Notes under the pieces: generated by a model
Databases searched by the model: none
What the model was told of the DNA's origin: nothing
Seen by the model: only the letters and a program-made list of their open reading frames with translations
Source: an uncultured Spirochaetaceae bacterium
Lineage (GTDB): Bacteria > Spirochaetota > Spirochaetia > Treponematales > Treponemataceae
DNA length: 64,000 nt
Direction of reading: 5' to 3'
NCBI GenBank assembly: GCA_902802305.1
Contig: CADCLG010000008.1
Coordinates: 31,917 to 95,916, forward strand
Made by a program: the position numbers and the translations under genes
Part shown: in pieces, positions 33,592 through 41,967 of the stretch
Layout: the number at the start of each line of letters is the position of its first letter
Position numbering within the stretch: the first letter of the stretch is position 1

Positions 33592-35483
33592 GTGAAAAAA
33601 ATCCTGTAAGAACCTTAAACGCAGAAGTTGCCCGAAAAATTGCCGCCGGTGAAGTAATTGACCGCCCTAATGCCATCGTCCGCGAGCTAATGGACAATGC
33701 CATCGATTCAGGTGCGAACTTTATTACCGTAGAAATATCTGGAGGCGGCATAGAAAAAATACGCATCGTCGACAACGGCTGCGGAATGACAAAACAGGAT
33801 TTACAAAATTGCGCAAGGCCTCACGCTACAAGCAAGATTTCAACAGAAACAGATTTATTAAAGCTATCAACTCTCGGTTTCAGAGGCGAAGCACTTGCAT
33901 CAATAGCAGCAGTTGCCAGACTTTCTATTATAAGTGGCGGCTGGAAAATGAATGCCAGCATTACCGAAGATCACATTCTTACCCCGACGGCACAAATACA
34001 AGGAACAATTGTACAGTCTGAAGGCTTATTTGAAAACTTTCCTGCCCGCCGCCAGTTCTTAAAAAGAGCAGCCACTGAAGGTATAATGTGTAAAAATACC
34101 TTTATAGAAAAAGCAATGGCCCGCCCGGATATAGGCTTCCGCTTTATCAGTGATGGAGAAACAAAACTAGACCTGCCTAAAAACCAGTCAGTAAAAGAAC
34201 GCTTTCTTGCTGCTAATTCCTACCGCGAAGAAGCCACCCTTTTTTATGAGTTTTCAAGTCGCTCTGCCTCCTGCTACAAGGAAAATAGGCCGGAATGGTC
34301 TTTTACAGTTGTAATCGGAGAACCAGCTGTAGCCCGCACAAATAAAAAAGACATTTTTATTTATACAAACGGCAGAAAAATCCAGGAATATGCTCTGGTA
34401 CAGGCGGTTGAATATGGTGGCCAGGGCTTTTTTCCAAATGGAACCTTCCCGGTTGCCGCAGTTTTTATAGAGATAAACCCAGAATCCGTAGATTTTAACA
34501 TTCATCCGGCAAAAAAAGAAGCAAGATTTTCTGATATTTCTGATTTACACCACGGTTTAAGTTCAACAATAAGAAGCTTTTTTCAGACCTATACAAGGAG
34601 CAATTTTGAACAGAACCGTTCAACTGATGATATCAACACGGATATAGTTGAACTTGATTTTAATGATATGCAGACTGTTGCACCAGTGCAAACAACAGCG
34701 ATAACAAAAACGACAATTCAAGTTGAACCACAAGCGGCAAAAGCGCAGAATCCAAGTCAAAATCTTTATACAGGCTCACGTCACATTGAATACAAACAAA
34801 CAACTACACCGTCAATGAGCATGTCAGATTTCCGTTCAAAATATCTGACAGGACGAACCTCTACCCCTTCTGTCGAAAAGCTTGCCGAAGAAGCCTTACA
34901 AGAAGCCGCCCCTGAAAAAAGCCCCGTAAACATCCGCCCTACAAATATCCGCTTTATTGGCTCTGCACTTGGAACTTTTCTTATTGCCGAAAAAGATAAC
35001 TGCCTTTTTATCATTGACCAGCACGCCGCCCATGAACGTATTCTTTTTGACAAAATCATGGCCTCTCAGGGAAAAAGTCAGCCACTTTTAATTCCCTACA
35101 AAATAAAAACCGAATCAAAATCTCAGGACAAGCAGCTGGAAAAAATACAGGAAAGACTTACTCAAATTGGCTTTTCTACAGAAAAAAAAGAAGACGGTTA
35201 TTGGGAAATTACAACAGTTCCCGAAAGATGGACTTCTACAGAGTATGATTTGCGCAATTTGATTTTTGTAAAAAACGTAGAACCAGAGCAGATTATCCGT
35301 TCTATTGCAGCAATGACTGCCTGTCATGCCGCCGTAAAGGATGGTTATATTCTTGATGATGATACTGCAGCAAAACTAGTGGAGCAGGCTTTTCAGTTAG
35401 AAGATCCGCACTGCCCTCACGGTCGTCCAATTTACACAGTCATTTCACGCCAAAAGCTTTTTGAGCTGGTAAAACGCACGTAA
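33588..35483 (+). CDS. mutL: DNA mismatch repair protein MutL (endonuclease type)
   Basis: 631 residues. GHKL ATPase N-terminus: ELMDNAIDSGAN, VDNGCGM, ARPHATSKI and STLGFRGEALASIAA. A flexible linker (about 340-440) precedes the C-terminal dimerisation domain, which keeps the endonuclease motifs DQHAAHERILFDK, ACHAAVKDG and CPHGRPIY. This means the organism uses nicking MutL rather than a MutH system, as expected in a spirochete. The final position of the usual DQHAx2Ex4E is Asp instead of Glu. It is the third gene of the xseA-xseB-mutL operon and converges with the TPR gene 17 bases downstream. Confidence 0.97.
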   Translation: MSEKNPVRTLNAEVARKIAAGEVIDRPNAIVRELMDNAIDSGANFITVEISGGGIEKIRIVDNGCGMTKQDLQNCARPHATSKISTETDLLKLSTLGFRGEALASIAAVARLSIISGGWKMNASITEDHILTPTAQIQGTIVQSEGLFENFPARRQFLKRAATEGIMCKNTFIEKAMARPDIGFRFISDGETKLDLPKNQSVKERFLAANSYREEATLFYEFSSRSASCYKENRPEWSFTVVIGEPAVARTNKKDIFIYTNGRKIQEYALVQAVEYGGQGFFPNGTFPVAAVFIEINPESVDFNIHPAKKEARFSDISDLHHGLSSTIRSFFQTYTRSNFEQNRSTDDINTDIVELDFNDMQTVAPVQTTAITKTTIQVEPQAAKAQNPSQNLYTGSRHIEYKQTTTPSMSMSDFRSKYLTGRTSTPSVEKLAEEALQEAAPEKSPVNIRPTNIRFIGSALGTFLIAEKDNCLFIIDQHAAHERILFDKIMASQGKSQPLLIPYKIKTESKSQDKQLEKIQERLTQIGFSTEKKEDGYWEITTVPERWTSTEYDLRNLIFVKNVEPEQIIRSIAAMTACHAAVKDGYILDDDTAAKLVEQAFQLEDPHCPHGRPIYTVISRQKLFELVKRT

Positions 35484-35500
35484 ATCAATTAACAATTAAC

Positions 35501-37693
35501 CTAAATGCTGTCTAACAATGAAGAAACCTCTGATTTTCTGTAGGAAGGATTTTTTTCCTGAACATAAATCAGATATTTTTCGGCGTTTTCATTATCTCCA
35601 AGCTGAATGCAGACTTTTGCAAGCTCAATATAAGCATCCCAGTTTTCCTTATCAGATTTAAGCAATTCTGTATAAGTAGATTTTGCATAATCATAATCAC
35701 CAGACTGAGCATAAGCCTTAGCAAGATTTGCCCTGATATCATTATTTTTTGAATCAAGCTTCAAGGCATTCTGATAAAACTTTACTGCATTCTTATAATC
35801 CTGTTTTGCAAGATAAGCATTTCCCAACTGATTATTAGCTTCGATATTAGCATTATCCTTGTTATAAACCTGAGTAAAAAGATTTATTGCAGAGTCAACC
35901 TCAGGCGGATTCAAAGAAAGATACATGTTTCCAAGATTAAGCTTTGTCTTAGAATGATCTGGATTTTTTGAAAGCACTTCCATATAAACAGAAATTGCAT
36001 CATCCCCCTTGCCGGTATTATCAAGAATCAGGGCATAATTATAAATAATGTCTGCTTTGGAAGTATTTGTTTTAAGACTGTCCTTGCTTTCGTAAGCTTC
36101 ACGGGCATATCTTTCTGCATCTGCCAGTTTCTTTTCTTCAAACAAAACAGTAGAAAGATTATACTTTGCCATTGTCATTTCGGTTGCATCTTTATCAGCA
36201 TCCAGCATAGTCAGAGCCCGCTTGTAGCAGTTTTCGGCCTTTTCATATTTCTTTTCCTGATAATATACACCACCTAAAAGATTTGCAGCCTGAACGTTTA
36301 TATTGTTGATTTTAAGAACTTCCTCAAAGGAAGCAATTGCTCCCGTATAATCTCCACGGGCAGAAAGGATTTTTCCTGCTTCCAGATAGGCTTTTTCGTG
36401 GCGGGAATCTATGTCTATGGTTTTTCTAAAGGCATCAAGGGCTGCAGTATCATTTTTAAGCTGTTTCTGCGTAAGACCAAGGTTGTAGCGGCTCGGCGCA
36501 AAGTTTCCATTCAACTTACAGGAGGTTGTAAAAGAACTTGAAGCTTCGCTGTATTTTTTCATTGTATACTGAATCTTACCCAGATTGTAAAAATACAGGT
36601 AATTATTCGGGTCATATTCTACAGCAGCCTTCATTTCTTCAAGAGCCTTGTTATAATCACGGTTATTTAAAGCATTCTGGGCAATAATATAATGTGCAGC
36701 TGGATCCTTAGGATTTATAGTGATTGCATTTTCAGCCATTGTCACAGCCTGATTCATAAGTTCCTGGCGCTTTTCTTTTGAATCTGCTTTTTCGGCTGCT
36801 TCATACAGGGCCTGTGCAATTTCAGAACCTTTTGAAGCAATTGTTTCACGGTCAAACTCATCTGTGATTCCGCCCTGAGCATTCTGGAAATATTTCATTG
36901 CTTCATCAAGGTTTCCTGTATCAAGTGCGGTCTTTCCCTTCTGAATATCTGAATTAACCGCATCCAGCTGCTTTTTCAAAGCCGCATTTTTTTTGGCGAG
37001 ACGCTCTTCTTCTGCTTTACGTTTTTCTTCCTGAATACGTCTCTGCTCAGCGGCAGCAGCTTCTTCGGCTTTACGTTCTTCTTCCTGTTGTTTTCTTAAT
37101 GCGGCGTTTCTTTCTTCTTCCTGCTTACGGCGCTCCTCAGCCTTCTGCTGCTCTTCCTGCATCTTTAAAAGATTTTCCATTGCCCGGCGATTGTCTTCGG
37201 CCTGTTTGTTTGTCTGGGCAAGAGCATCTTTCATAGAAGAAATAGAATCCTGCATTGCACTTGAGATTTCTGAGGTATCTACATCTATAGTAAAGTTTCC
37301 AGGCTGGGTGGTATAATTATTTACGATTGTTGCTGCTTCATTATTTTTTTCTGCATCTGCGGCTTTTTTCATATCAAGGATTTCATTCCACAAATCCCAA
37401 ATTCCTGCATCATCACCATTTTTTTCAAGGTATTCATCAAGTCTGTTTAAGGCCCGGTCATATTCACCGCGTTCTGCATAAGTTTTGGCAAGCGTACAAA
37501 GATTGTCCCTTTCGCGGGCTTTGCGGGCATTTCCATTTTTAGCCCCGTAAACAAGGCCAAAAGCACCGCCACCAAGCAAAAGAATAATGAGAATTATTAT
37601 AAGAATGATAATAATCAATTTATTTTTATCTTTTTTATCCTGTGGCTGTCTCTGGTTTATCTGCGTATTTTTATTTTCTTCTAAATCAATCAT
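35501..37693 (-). CDS. Membrane-anchored coiled-coil/TPR protein
   Basis: 730 residues. A short cytoplasmic N-terminus rich in Lys/Gln, one membrane segment (about 25-50, LIIIILIIILIILLLGGGAFGLVYG), a Glu/Arg/Lys-rich coiled coil (about 150-250, QKAEERRKQEEERNAALRKQ) and at least ten TPR units to the C-terminus (for example AHYIIAQNALNNRDYNKALEEMKAAVEYDPNN-type repeats). Ribosome site AGGAGG. Probably a periplasmic scaffold. It follows the smaller TPR protein by 21 bases on the same strand, and the two share the coiled-coil/TPR layout in opposite order. Specific role unknown. Confidence 0.8.
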   Translation of the reverse strand: MIDLEENKNTQINQRQPQDKKDKNKLIIIILIIILIILLLGGGAFGLVYGAKNGNARKARERDNLCTLAKTYAERGEYDRALNRLDEYLEKNGDDAGIWDLWNEILDMKKAADAEKNNEAATIVNNYTTQPGNFTIDVDTSEISSAMQDSISSMKDALAQTNKQAEDNRRAMENLLKMQEEQQKAEERRKQEEERNAALRKQQEEERKAEEAAAAEQRRIQEEKRKAEEERLAKKNAALKKQLDAVNSDIQKGKTALDTGNLDEAMKYFQNAQGGITDEFDRETIASKGSEIAQALYEAAEKADSKEKRQELMNQAVTMAENAITINPKDPAAHYIIAQNALNNRDYNKALEEMKAAVEYDPNNYLYFYNLGKIQYTMKKYSEASSSFTTSCKLNGNFAPSRYNLGLTQKQLKNDTAALDAFRKTIDIDSRHEKAYLEAGKILSARGDYTGAIASFEEVLKINNINVQAANLLGGVYYQEKKYEKAENCYKRALTMLDADKDATEMTMAKYNLSTVLFEEKKLADAERYAREAYESKDSLKTNTSKADIIYNYALILDNTGKGDDAISVYMEVLSKNPDHSKTKLNLGNMYLSLNPPEVDSAINLFTQVYNKDNANIEANNQLGNAYLAKQDYKNAVKFYQNALKLDSKNNDIRANLAKAYAQSGDYDYAKSTYTELLKSDKENWDAYIELAKVCIQLGDNENAEKYLIYVQEKNPSYRKSEVSSLLDSI

Positions 37694-37714
37694 AAAATCC
37701 TCCTGCCCCGAAAA

Positions 37715-38560
37715 TTAGTCTAATTCAGATTCATAATCAAAATCAAGTAAATCACCGGCTCCTGCCGACATATTTGCTGAATCCGTATCCTGTAAAGAAT
37801 TGGCAACATCTTCAAGAAGCTTTCTTCGCCTTTCTTCTTCTGCTGCCCTGCGTTCAGCTTCTTCTTTTTCGCGGGCCAGACGTTCTTCTTCGGCAATTCG
37901 TTCGCGCTCAAGACGGGCTTCTTCTTCAAGACGCTCCTGCTCAAGTCTCTGTCTTTCCATTTCCTGACGCATTCGCTCTTCTTCTTCAGCAATTCTTGCG
38001 GCTTCTGCAGCGGCAATGCGTTCTTCTTCTTCAATTCTGGCTTTTTCTTTTCTCAGAAGAGCAAGCAGTTCTTCAATCTGAGGTCTCTGTTCATCCTGCG
38101 GCTCCATAATTATAAACTTTTCATAATCTAAAATTGCATTATTATAATCTTTTGCCATAAGATAAGCATTGGCACGGTTCAGCAGGGCTTTTGTATATTT
38201 AGGATCTGCTGTCAAAGTCAAAGAATAAGCTTTTGCGGCATTTTCAAAATCCTGCATGGCATAATAGGAGTTTCCCTGATTATAGGCCAGTATTTTTTTA
38301 TTCGTTCCTGTTACAGAAAGTCCTTTGGCAAAAGCTTCAACTGACTTTCCATAATCACCCAATTGGTAATAAGACAAGCCCAGATAATTATAAGCAGTTG
38401 CAGAGGCAGTTCCAGCTTCTATTTCTTGTTCAAGAAGAAGAGCTGCCAGAGAAGGATTATTATTTTTAAATGCCTTTTCTCCGTCTGATTCAGCGAAAGC
38501 ATAAAGAGAGAGTAAAGACATAAGGCTTATGGTAAAAATTATTTTATTCAGTTTCTTCAT
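37715..38560 (-). CDS. Secreted TPR protein with long Glu/Arg coiled coil
   Basis: 281 residues. Signal peptide ending near SLYAFA; three to four TPR units (about 25-160: YNYLGLSYYQLGDYGKSVEAFAKGL, YAMQDFENAAKAYSLTLTADP, AYLMAKDYNNAILDYEKF), then a charged single helix (about 165-255, EEERIAAAEAARIAEEEERM and onward), and an acidic end DLLDFDYESELD. Likely a periplasmic scaffold partner of the larger TPR protein encoded just downstream. No enzyme domain seen. Confidence 0.8.
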   Translation of the reverse strand: MKKLNKIIFTISLMSLLSLYAFAESDGEKAFKNNNPSLAALLLEQEIEAGTASATAYNYLGLSYYQLGDYGKSVEAFAKGLSVTGTNKKILAYNQGNSYYAMQDFENAAKAYSLTLTADPKYTKALLNRANAYLMAKDYNNAILDYEKFIIMEPQDEQRPQIEELLALLRKEKARIEEEERIAAAEAARIAEEEERMRQEMERQRLEQERLEEEARLERERIAEEERLAREKEEAERRAAEEERRRKLLEDVANSLQDTDSANMSAGAGDLLDFDYESELD

Positions 38561-38648
38561 TTTGGCTCCCGACCAATTTCTGTCTTCATTTTCCTTATTT
38601 ATTAAACCATTTATTTGTATAAGAGTAACTTATTACTTTATCATATAT

Positions 38649-38677
38649 TTGACATACTTAATTAAATTTAATACTCT
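38649..38677 (+). promoter_or_regulatory. Promoter TTGACA-17-TACTCT
   Basis: Perfect -35 at 38649-38654 and a weak -10 at 38672-38677. It would drive the TPR-Mrr, metallophosphoesterase and ParB-like genes. Confidence 0.5.
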
Positions 38678-38740
38678 AACTTAAATAAGCTGCAGTCCAT
38701 ATCAAGGATATGCTATACCATTTTTTTATCGGTGAAAATC

Positions 38741-40111
38741 ATGAGCGGTGTTACAATTATTATTATTACTTTTCTTGCAGTTCTTGTAATAGGATTGACC
38801 ATTGTAATTCTTAAAAGCATTTTTATGCCCTCAAAAGCCGATGCTATTCCCCGTCTCTTAAGAATGGGAAAAACTGCCAATGCAATAAAAATAGCAAAGC
38901 ATATCATTTCCAAAAATTCAAAGGATTTTGAAGCTCATTATTATCTTGGTAAGGCTTATGTCAAGGATAACAAAAAAGAACTTGGTCTGATGGAATACAA
39001 GGTTGTAAATGACAACGCGCTTTTTGGCGAAGGTATTGATGAGGTTACCTTCCGAAAAGAATACGGACAGCTGCTGCTTGATTTTCATCAGAATGTAGAA
39101 GCCATTAAAAACTATATTCTACTTACAAAGCAGGATCCAAAAAACGCAGATAATTTCTATAAATTGGGTACATTATACAAGGATGCAAACCGAAACGATT
39201 TAGCCCTGGATTGTATGAAAAAAACAATTCTTCTGGATAAAAAACATGCAAAGGCTCATGCAGAGCTTGGTCTTCTCTATTACAGAATAAAACAGTATGC
39301 AGAAGCAAAAAATGAAATTGATACAGCAATCAAATTAAGTCCGGACACTTATACTTCCTACTATTATCTTGGAAAAATCCAGAAAGAATCAAAAGAGCTG
39401 GCTGCTGCAATTAAATCCTTTGAAAAAGCACAGAGAGATCCTGAACTAAAGCTCAAGGCAATTATAGAACATGGTTCCTGTTATATGATGGCAAACCGCC
39501 TTGATAATGCCGCCGTAGATTTTCAAAGAGCAATTGAACTTGACAAACAGAACACAAACTCCGAAACCCTCTATGCGCGATATTTTCTTGCTTCCTGCTA
39601 TGAAAAAAACAGAAAACTGGATGCAGCAATTGAACAGTGGGAAGCAATTTACAGCAGAAATAAAAACTTTAAGGACGTTTCTTTAAAGCTTTCTGAATAC
39701 AAGGATTTGAATGCAAATGATTTCTTAAAGGATTATCTTACCTGCAGCAATGAAAAGTTCAGTGATATCTGCAAAAAGGCTGCTGAATCAGGAATGAAAA
39801 TGCAGATTATTTCCAATGAACCTAAAAAATGGGGCTGCGAAATTACTGCGGTAGACAAAAAAGATGATTCCTGGATGAATGTAAAAAAACTTGTTTCTCT
39901 GCTGCGTTTTTACCGGCAGTCAGAACCCCTGGAAGAAAATACTATTGTAGAAACAATTGATACTTTAAGAAAGAAAAACACAGTAAAAGCATACATTTTT
40001 TCCCCTTCAGGTTTTTCTCTCTCAGCAAAACGTTATATAGAAAACCGTCCTGTTGAATTAATTGACAAACAAAAGCTGGAGCAGATTCTCTCGTCTGCGG
40101 GTGAAAAATGA
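38741..40111 (+). CDS. Membrane-anchored TPR protein with Mrr-like C-terminal domain
   Basis: 456 residues from the ATG after GGTGA; a GTG three codons earlier is possible. One membrane segment (VTIIIITFLAVLVIGLTIVIL) followed by about seven TPR units (about 40-330). The last 110 residues resemble the restriction-endonuclease (Mrr_cat) fold, especially the end KAYIFSPSGFSLSAKRYIENRPVELIDKQKL, but the catalytic Asp-Glu-x-Lys residues are not obvious, so it may be a binding module. It overlaps the metallophosphoesterase by four bases (ATGA). Probably a conserved treponemal gene pair; function unknown. Confidence 0.75.
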   Translation: MSGVTIIIITFLAVLVIGLTIVILKSIFMPSKADAIPRLLRMGKTANAIKIAKHIISKNSKDFEAHYYLGKAYVKDNKKELGLMEYKVVNDNALFGEGIDEVTFRKEYGQLLLDFHQNVEAIKNYILLTKQDPKNADNFYKLGTLYKDANRNDLALDCMKKTILLDKKHAKAHAELGLLYYRIKQYAEAKNEIDTAIKLSPDTYTSYYYLGKIQKESKELAAAIKSFEKAQRDPELKLKAIIEHGSCYMMANRLDNAAVDFQRAIELDKQNTNSETLYARYFLASCYEKNRKLDAAIEQWEAIYSRNKNFKDVSLKLSEYKDLNANDFLKDYLTCSNEKFSDICKKAAESGMKMQIISNEPKKWGCEITAVDKKDDSWMNVKKLVSLLRFYRQSEPLEENTIVETIDTLRKKNTVKAYIFSPSGFSLSAKRYIENRPVELIDKQKLEQILSSAGEK

Positions 40112-40833
40112 AAATACTCTGCATTTCGGATTATGTAGATCCACTGATTTATAATCAGGAAGTAAAGAATAATTTTTCCGATATTGATTTGATTCTTTGT
40201 GCAGGCGACCTTCCAATGGATTATGTTGATTTTGTTGTCAGCATGATGAATAAGCCCACATATTTTGTATTTGGAAATCACAACTTAAAGGAATATCATC
40301 TTTACCACAAAAATGCACGGCATAATCCTACAATGCAGGAATTCAATTTTTCTGACACATCTCATTATCATGGTGGAACTTATGCCGGATTTAAATGCTT
40401 TACAGACTATTCACTCCAGTTTACAAATCCAAAAACCGGAAAAAAAACCCCCCTTCTGCTTGCCGGGGTTTCGGGAACATTAAAATACAACAACGGAATG
40501 AATCAGTATGCAGACTGGCACATGAAGCTCAAACTGCTGCTGATGGTTCCTCAATTAATAAAGAATAAAATAAAGTATGGACGTTATCTTGATATTTTTC
40601 TAACTCATGCTACTCCGCGCCACATTCATGATCATGAAGATCCATGCCACAAAGGCTTCGAATGTTTCAACTGGTTCATAGAAAAGTTTAAACCAACTTA
40701 TATGGTTCACGGGCATATACATCTTTATGATATGAGGGAAGAGCGCATCGGCAAATACGGCAGTACTACAATTATAAATGCTTATGCTCATTGTACTGTG
40801 GATTTTCCGCCAGATGAGGGCAAAGGTGAATAA
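40108..40833 (+). CDS. Calcineurin-like metallophosphoesterase
   Basis: 241 residues. Metal-binding motifs in order: ISDYVD (usual SDxH with the His replaced), LCAGDLPMDY, FGNHNLK, THATPRH and VHGHIHLYD. The altered first motif could change the metal or substrate, but four of five motifs are intact. Such enzymes cleave phosphodiesters or nucleotides. It is coupled by overlap to the TPR-Mrr protein. The ParB-like gene follows 47 bases downstream with its own ribosome site. Confidence 0.85.
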   Translation: MKILCISDYVDPLIYNQEVKNNFSDIDLILCAGDLPMDYVDFVVSMMNKPTYFVFGNHNLKEYHLYHKNARHNPTMQEFNFSDTSHYHGGTYAGFKCFTDYSLQFTNPKTGKKTPLLLAGVSGTLKYNNGMNQYADWHMKLKLLLMVPQLIKNKIKYGRYLDIFLTHATPRHIHDHEDPCHKGFECFNWFIEKFKPTYMVHGHIHLYDMREERIGKYGSTTIINAYAHCTVDFPPDEGKGE

Positions 40834-40880
40834 AATCAAATCACAAGAAAAAGCACAACACGAAAAAACACGAGGATTAT

Positions 40881-41816
40881 ATGGCATTCACAGAATCACA
40901 GACCGAAGAAGACTTTTCAAAGGCAAGAAATAAAGCACTTTTCAACGAGATTCAGCACCTTCTTTCTCCGGAAGAAGCTTCTCTGATTTCGCTTAATGAT
41001 GTAAAACAGCTTTTAAAGCCCAAGCAGGAAACTTACGTTGGAATGAAGGTTATTCCAATCGAAAAAATTGTTGGAAGCGAAGGCCGTTATAAAGATTTTG
41101 ATAATCACTTTTTTCCAAAAAGCTCATTTTTAAAGACAAGATGGGAACACGTGGATGAAGCTGCTATAAAGGATATAATTCTTCCTCCAATTAAAGTTTA
41201 TGAAATTGCCGGCTTGTATTTTGTAAGAGACGGAAATCACAGAGTTTCTGTTGCAAAGGCAAGAGGAACAGAGTTCATAGATGCAGAAGTTGTTTCCCTT
41301 CAGAGCGAAATAAAACTTAGACAGCCGGACAATCTTTCTGATATAGTTCAACAGATTATAAATTACGAAAAACGCCTCTTCTACATGGAAACGGGCTTTG
41401 GTGACATAACAGATTACTGGTGCCTTGATTTTTCCACACCAGGCCGCTATGACGTAATTTACAATCATATTCTAACGCATAAATATTATATGAATCAAAA
41501 ACAGGAAGAAGAAGTTTCCATGCAGGATGCAATTCTTTCCTGGTTTAATAAGGTTTATCTGCCGATTGTAACCTCCGTAAGAAAAAAGCATATTTTGAGA
41601 AAGTTTCCAAAAAGGACACTTGGAGATATGTATGTTTGGATTGTCCGCTATTGGGATGATTTGAAGCGAAAGTTCGGCGATTCAATTCCTATTGATTATG
41701 TTGTCGTTGATTTTGAAAAAAAATACAAGATTCCTTTCTACAAACGACTTATAAACCAGACAAAACGCATAATTCTCCGCAAAGAAATTGAAAATCAAAA
41801 CACGGAAATTAATTAA
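40881..41816 (+). CDS. ParB/sulfiredoxin-like domain protein
   Basis: 311 residues, cytoplasmic. A central ParB-like core: MKVIPIEKIVGSEGRYKDF, then DIILPPIKVYEIAGLYFVRDGNHRVSVAKARG, the GxHR-type loop characteristic of ParB/Srx nucleotide-binding folds, followed by a helical C-terminal domain with conserved aromatic and basic residues. ParB-type cores bind CTP or ATP. It lacks the DNA-binding HTH of chromosomal ParB, so a segregation role is not claimed. Ribosome site CGAGG. A DUF4032-like assignment is possible. Confidence 0.7.
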   Translation: MAFTESQTEEDFSKARNKALFNEIQHLLSPEEASLISLNDVKQLLKPKQETYVGMKVIPIEKIVGSEGRYKDFDNHFFPKSSFLKTRWEHVDEAAIKDIILPPIKVYEIAGLYFVRDGNHRVSVAKARGTEFIDAEVVSLQSEIKLRQPDNLSDIVQQIINYEKRLFYMETGFGDITDYWCLDFSTPGRYDVIYNHILTHKYYMNQKQEEEVSMQDAILSWFNKVYLPIVTSVRKKHILRKFPKRTLGDMYVWIVRYWDDLKRKFGDSIPIDYVVVDFEKKYKIPFYKRLINQTKRIILRKEIENQNTEIN

Positions 41817-41846
41817 CAAGGAAAATCAATTGTTAATTCTTAATTC

Positions 41847-41883
41847 TTTTACCCTTGACGGGTAAAAATTTCAATGTTAGAAT
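41847..41883 (+). promoter_or_regulatory. Promoter of the partner-switch operon with inverted repeat over the -35
   Basis: -35 TTGACG (41855-41860), 17-base spacer, -10 TAGAAT (41878-41883). A perfect inverted repeat TTTTACCC/GGGTAAAA (41847-41854 with 41860-41867) is centred on the -35 hexamer, the position of a repressor operator. Confidence 0.65.
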
Positions 41884-41967
41884 TATTTAAACTGTCTAAT
41901 GAACTTATGTCGAACTGTATCCATAAGCACTCATCAGGCAGCATCAGATAATGTTGAGGAGAAAATC

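Noticed and set aside
40881..41816. Chromosome-partitioning ParB near an origin
   Set aside because: It lacks the HTH and linker of ParB, and no parA, dnaA or parS-like cluster is present.
41899..41967. ATG start for the GAF phosphatase
   Set aside because: It would leave a nine-base leader without a ribosome site, whereas the TTG at 41968 has GAGGAG. It is not excluded, since leaderless starts seem common here.
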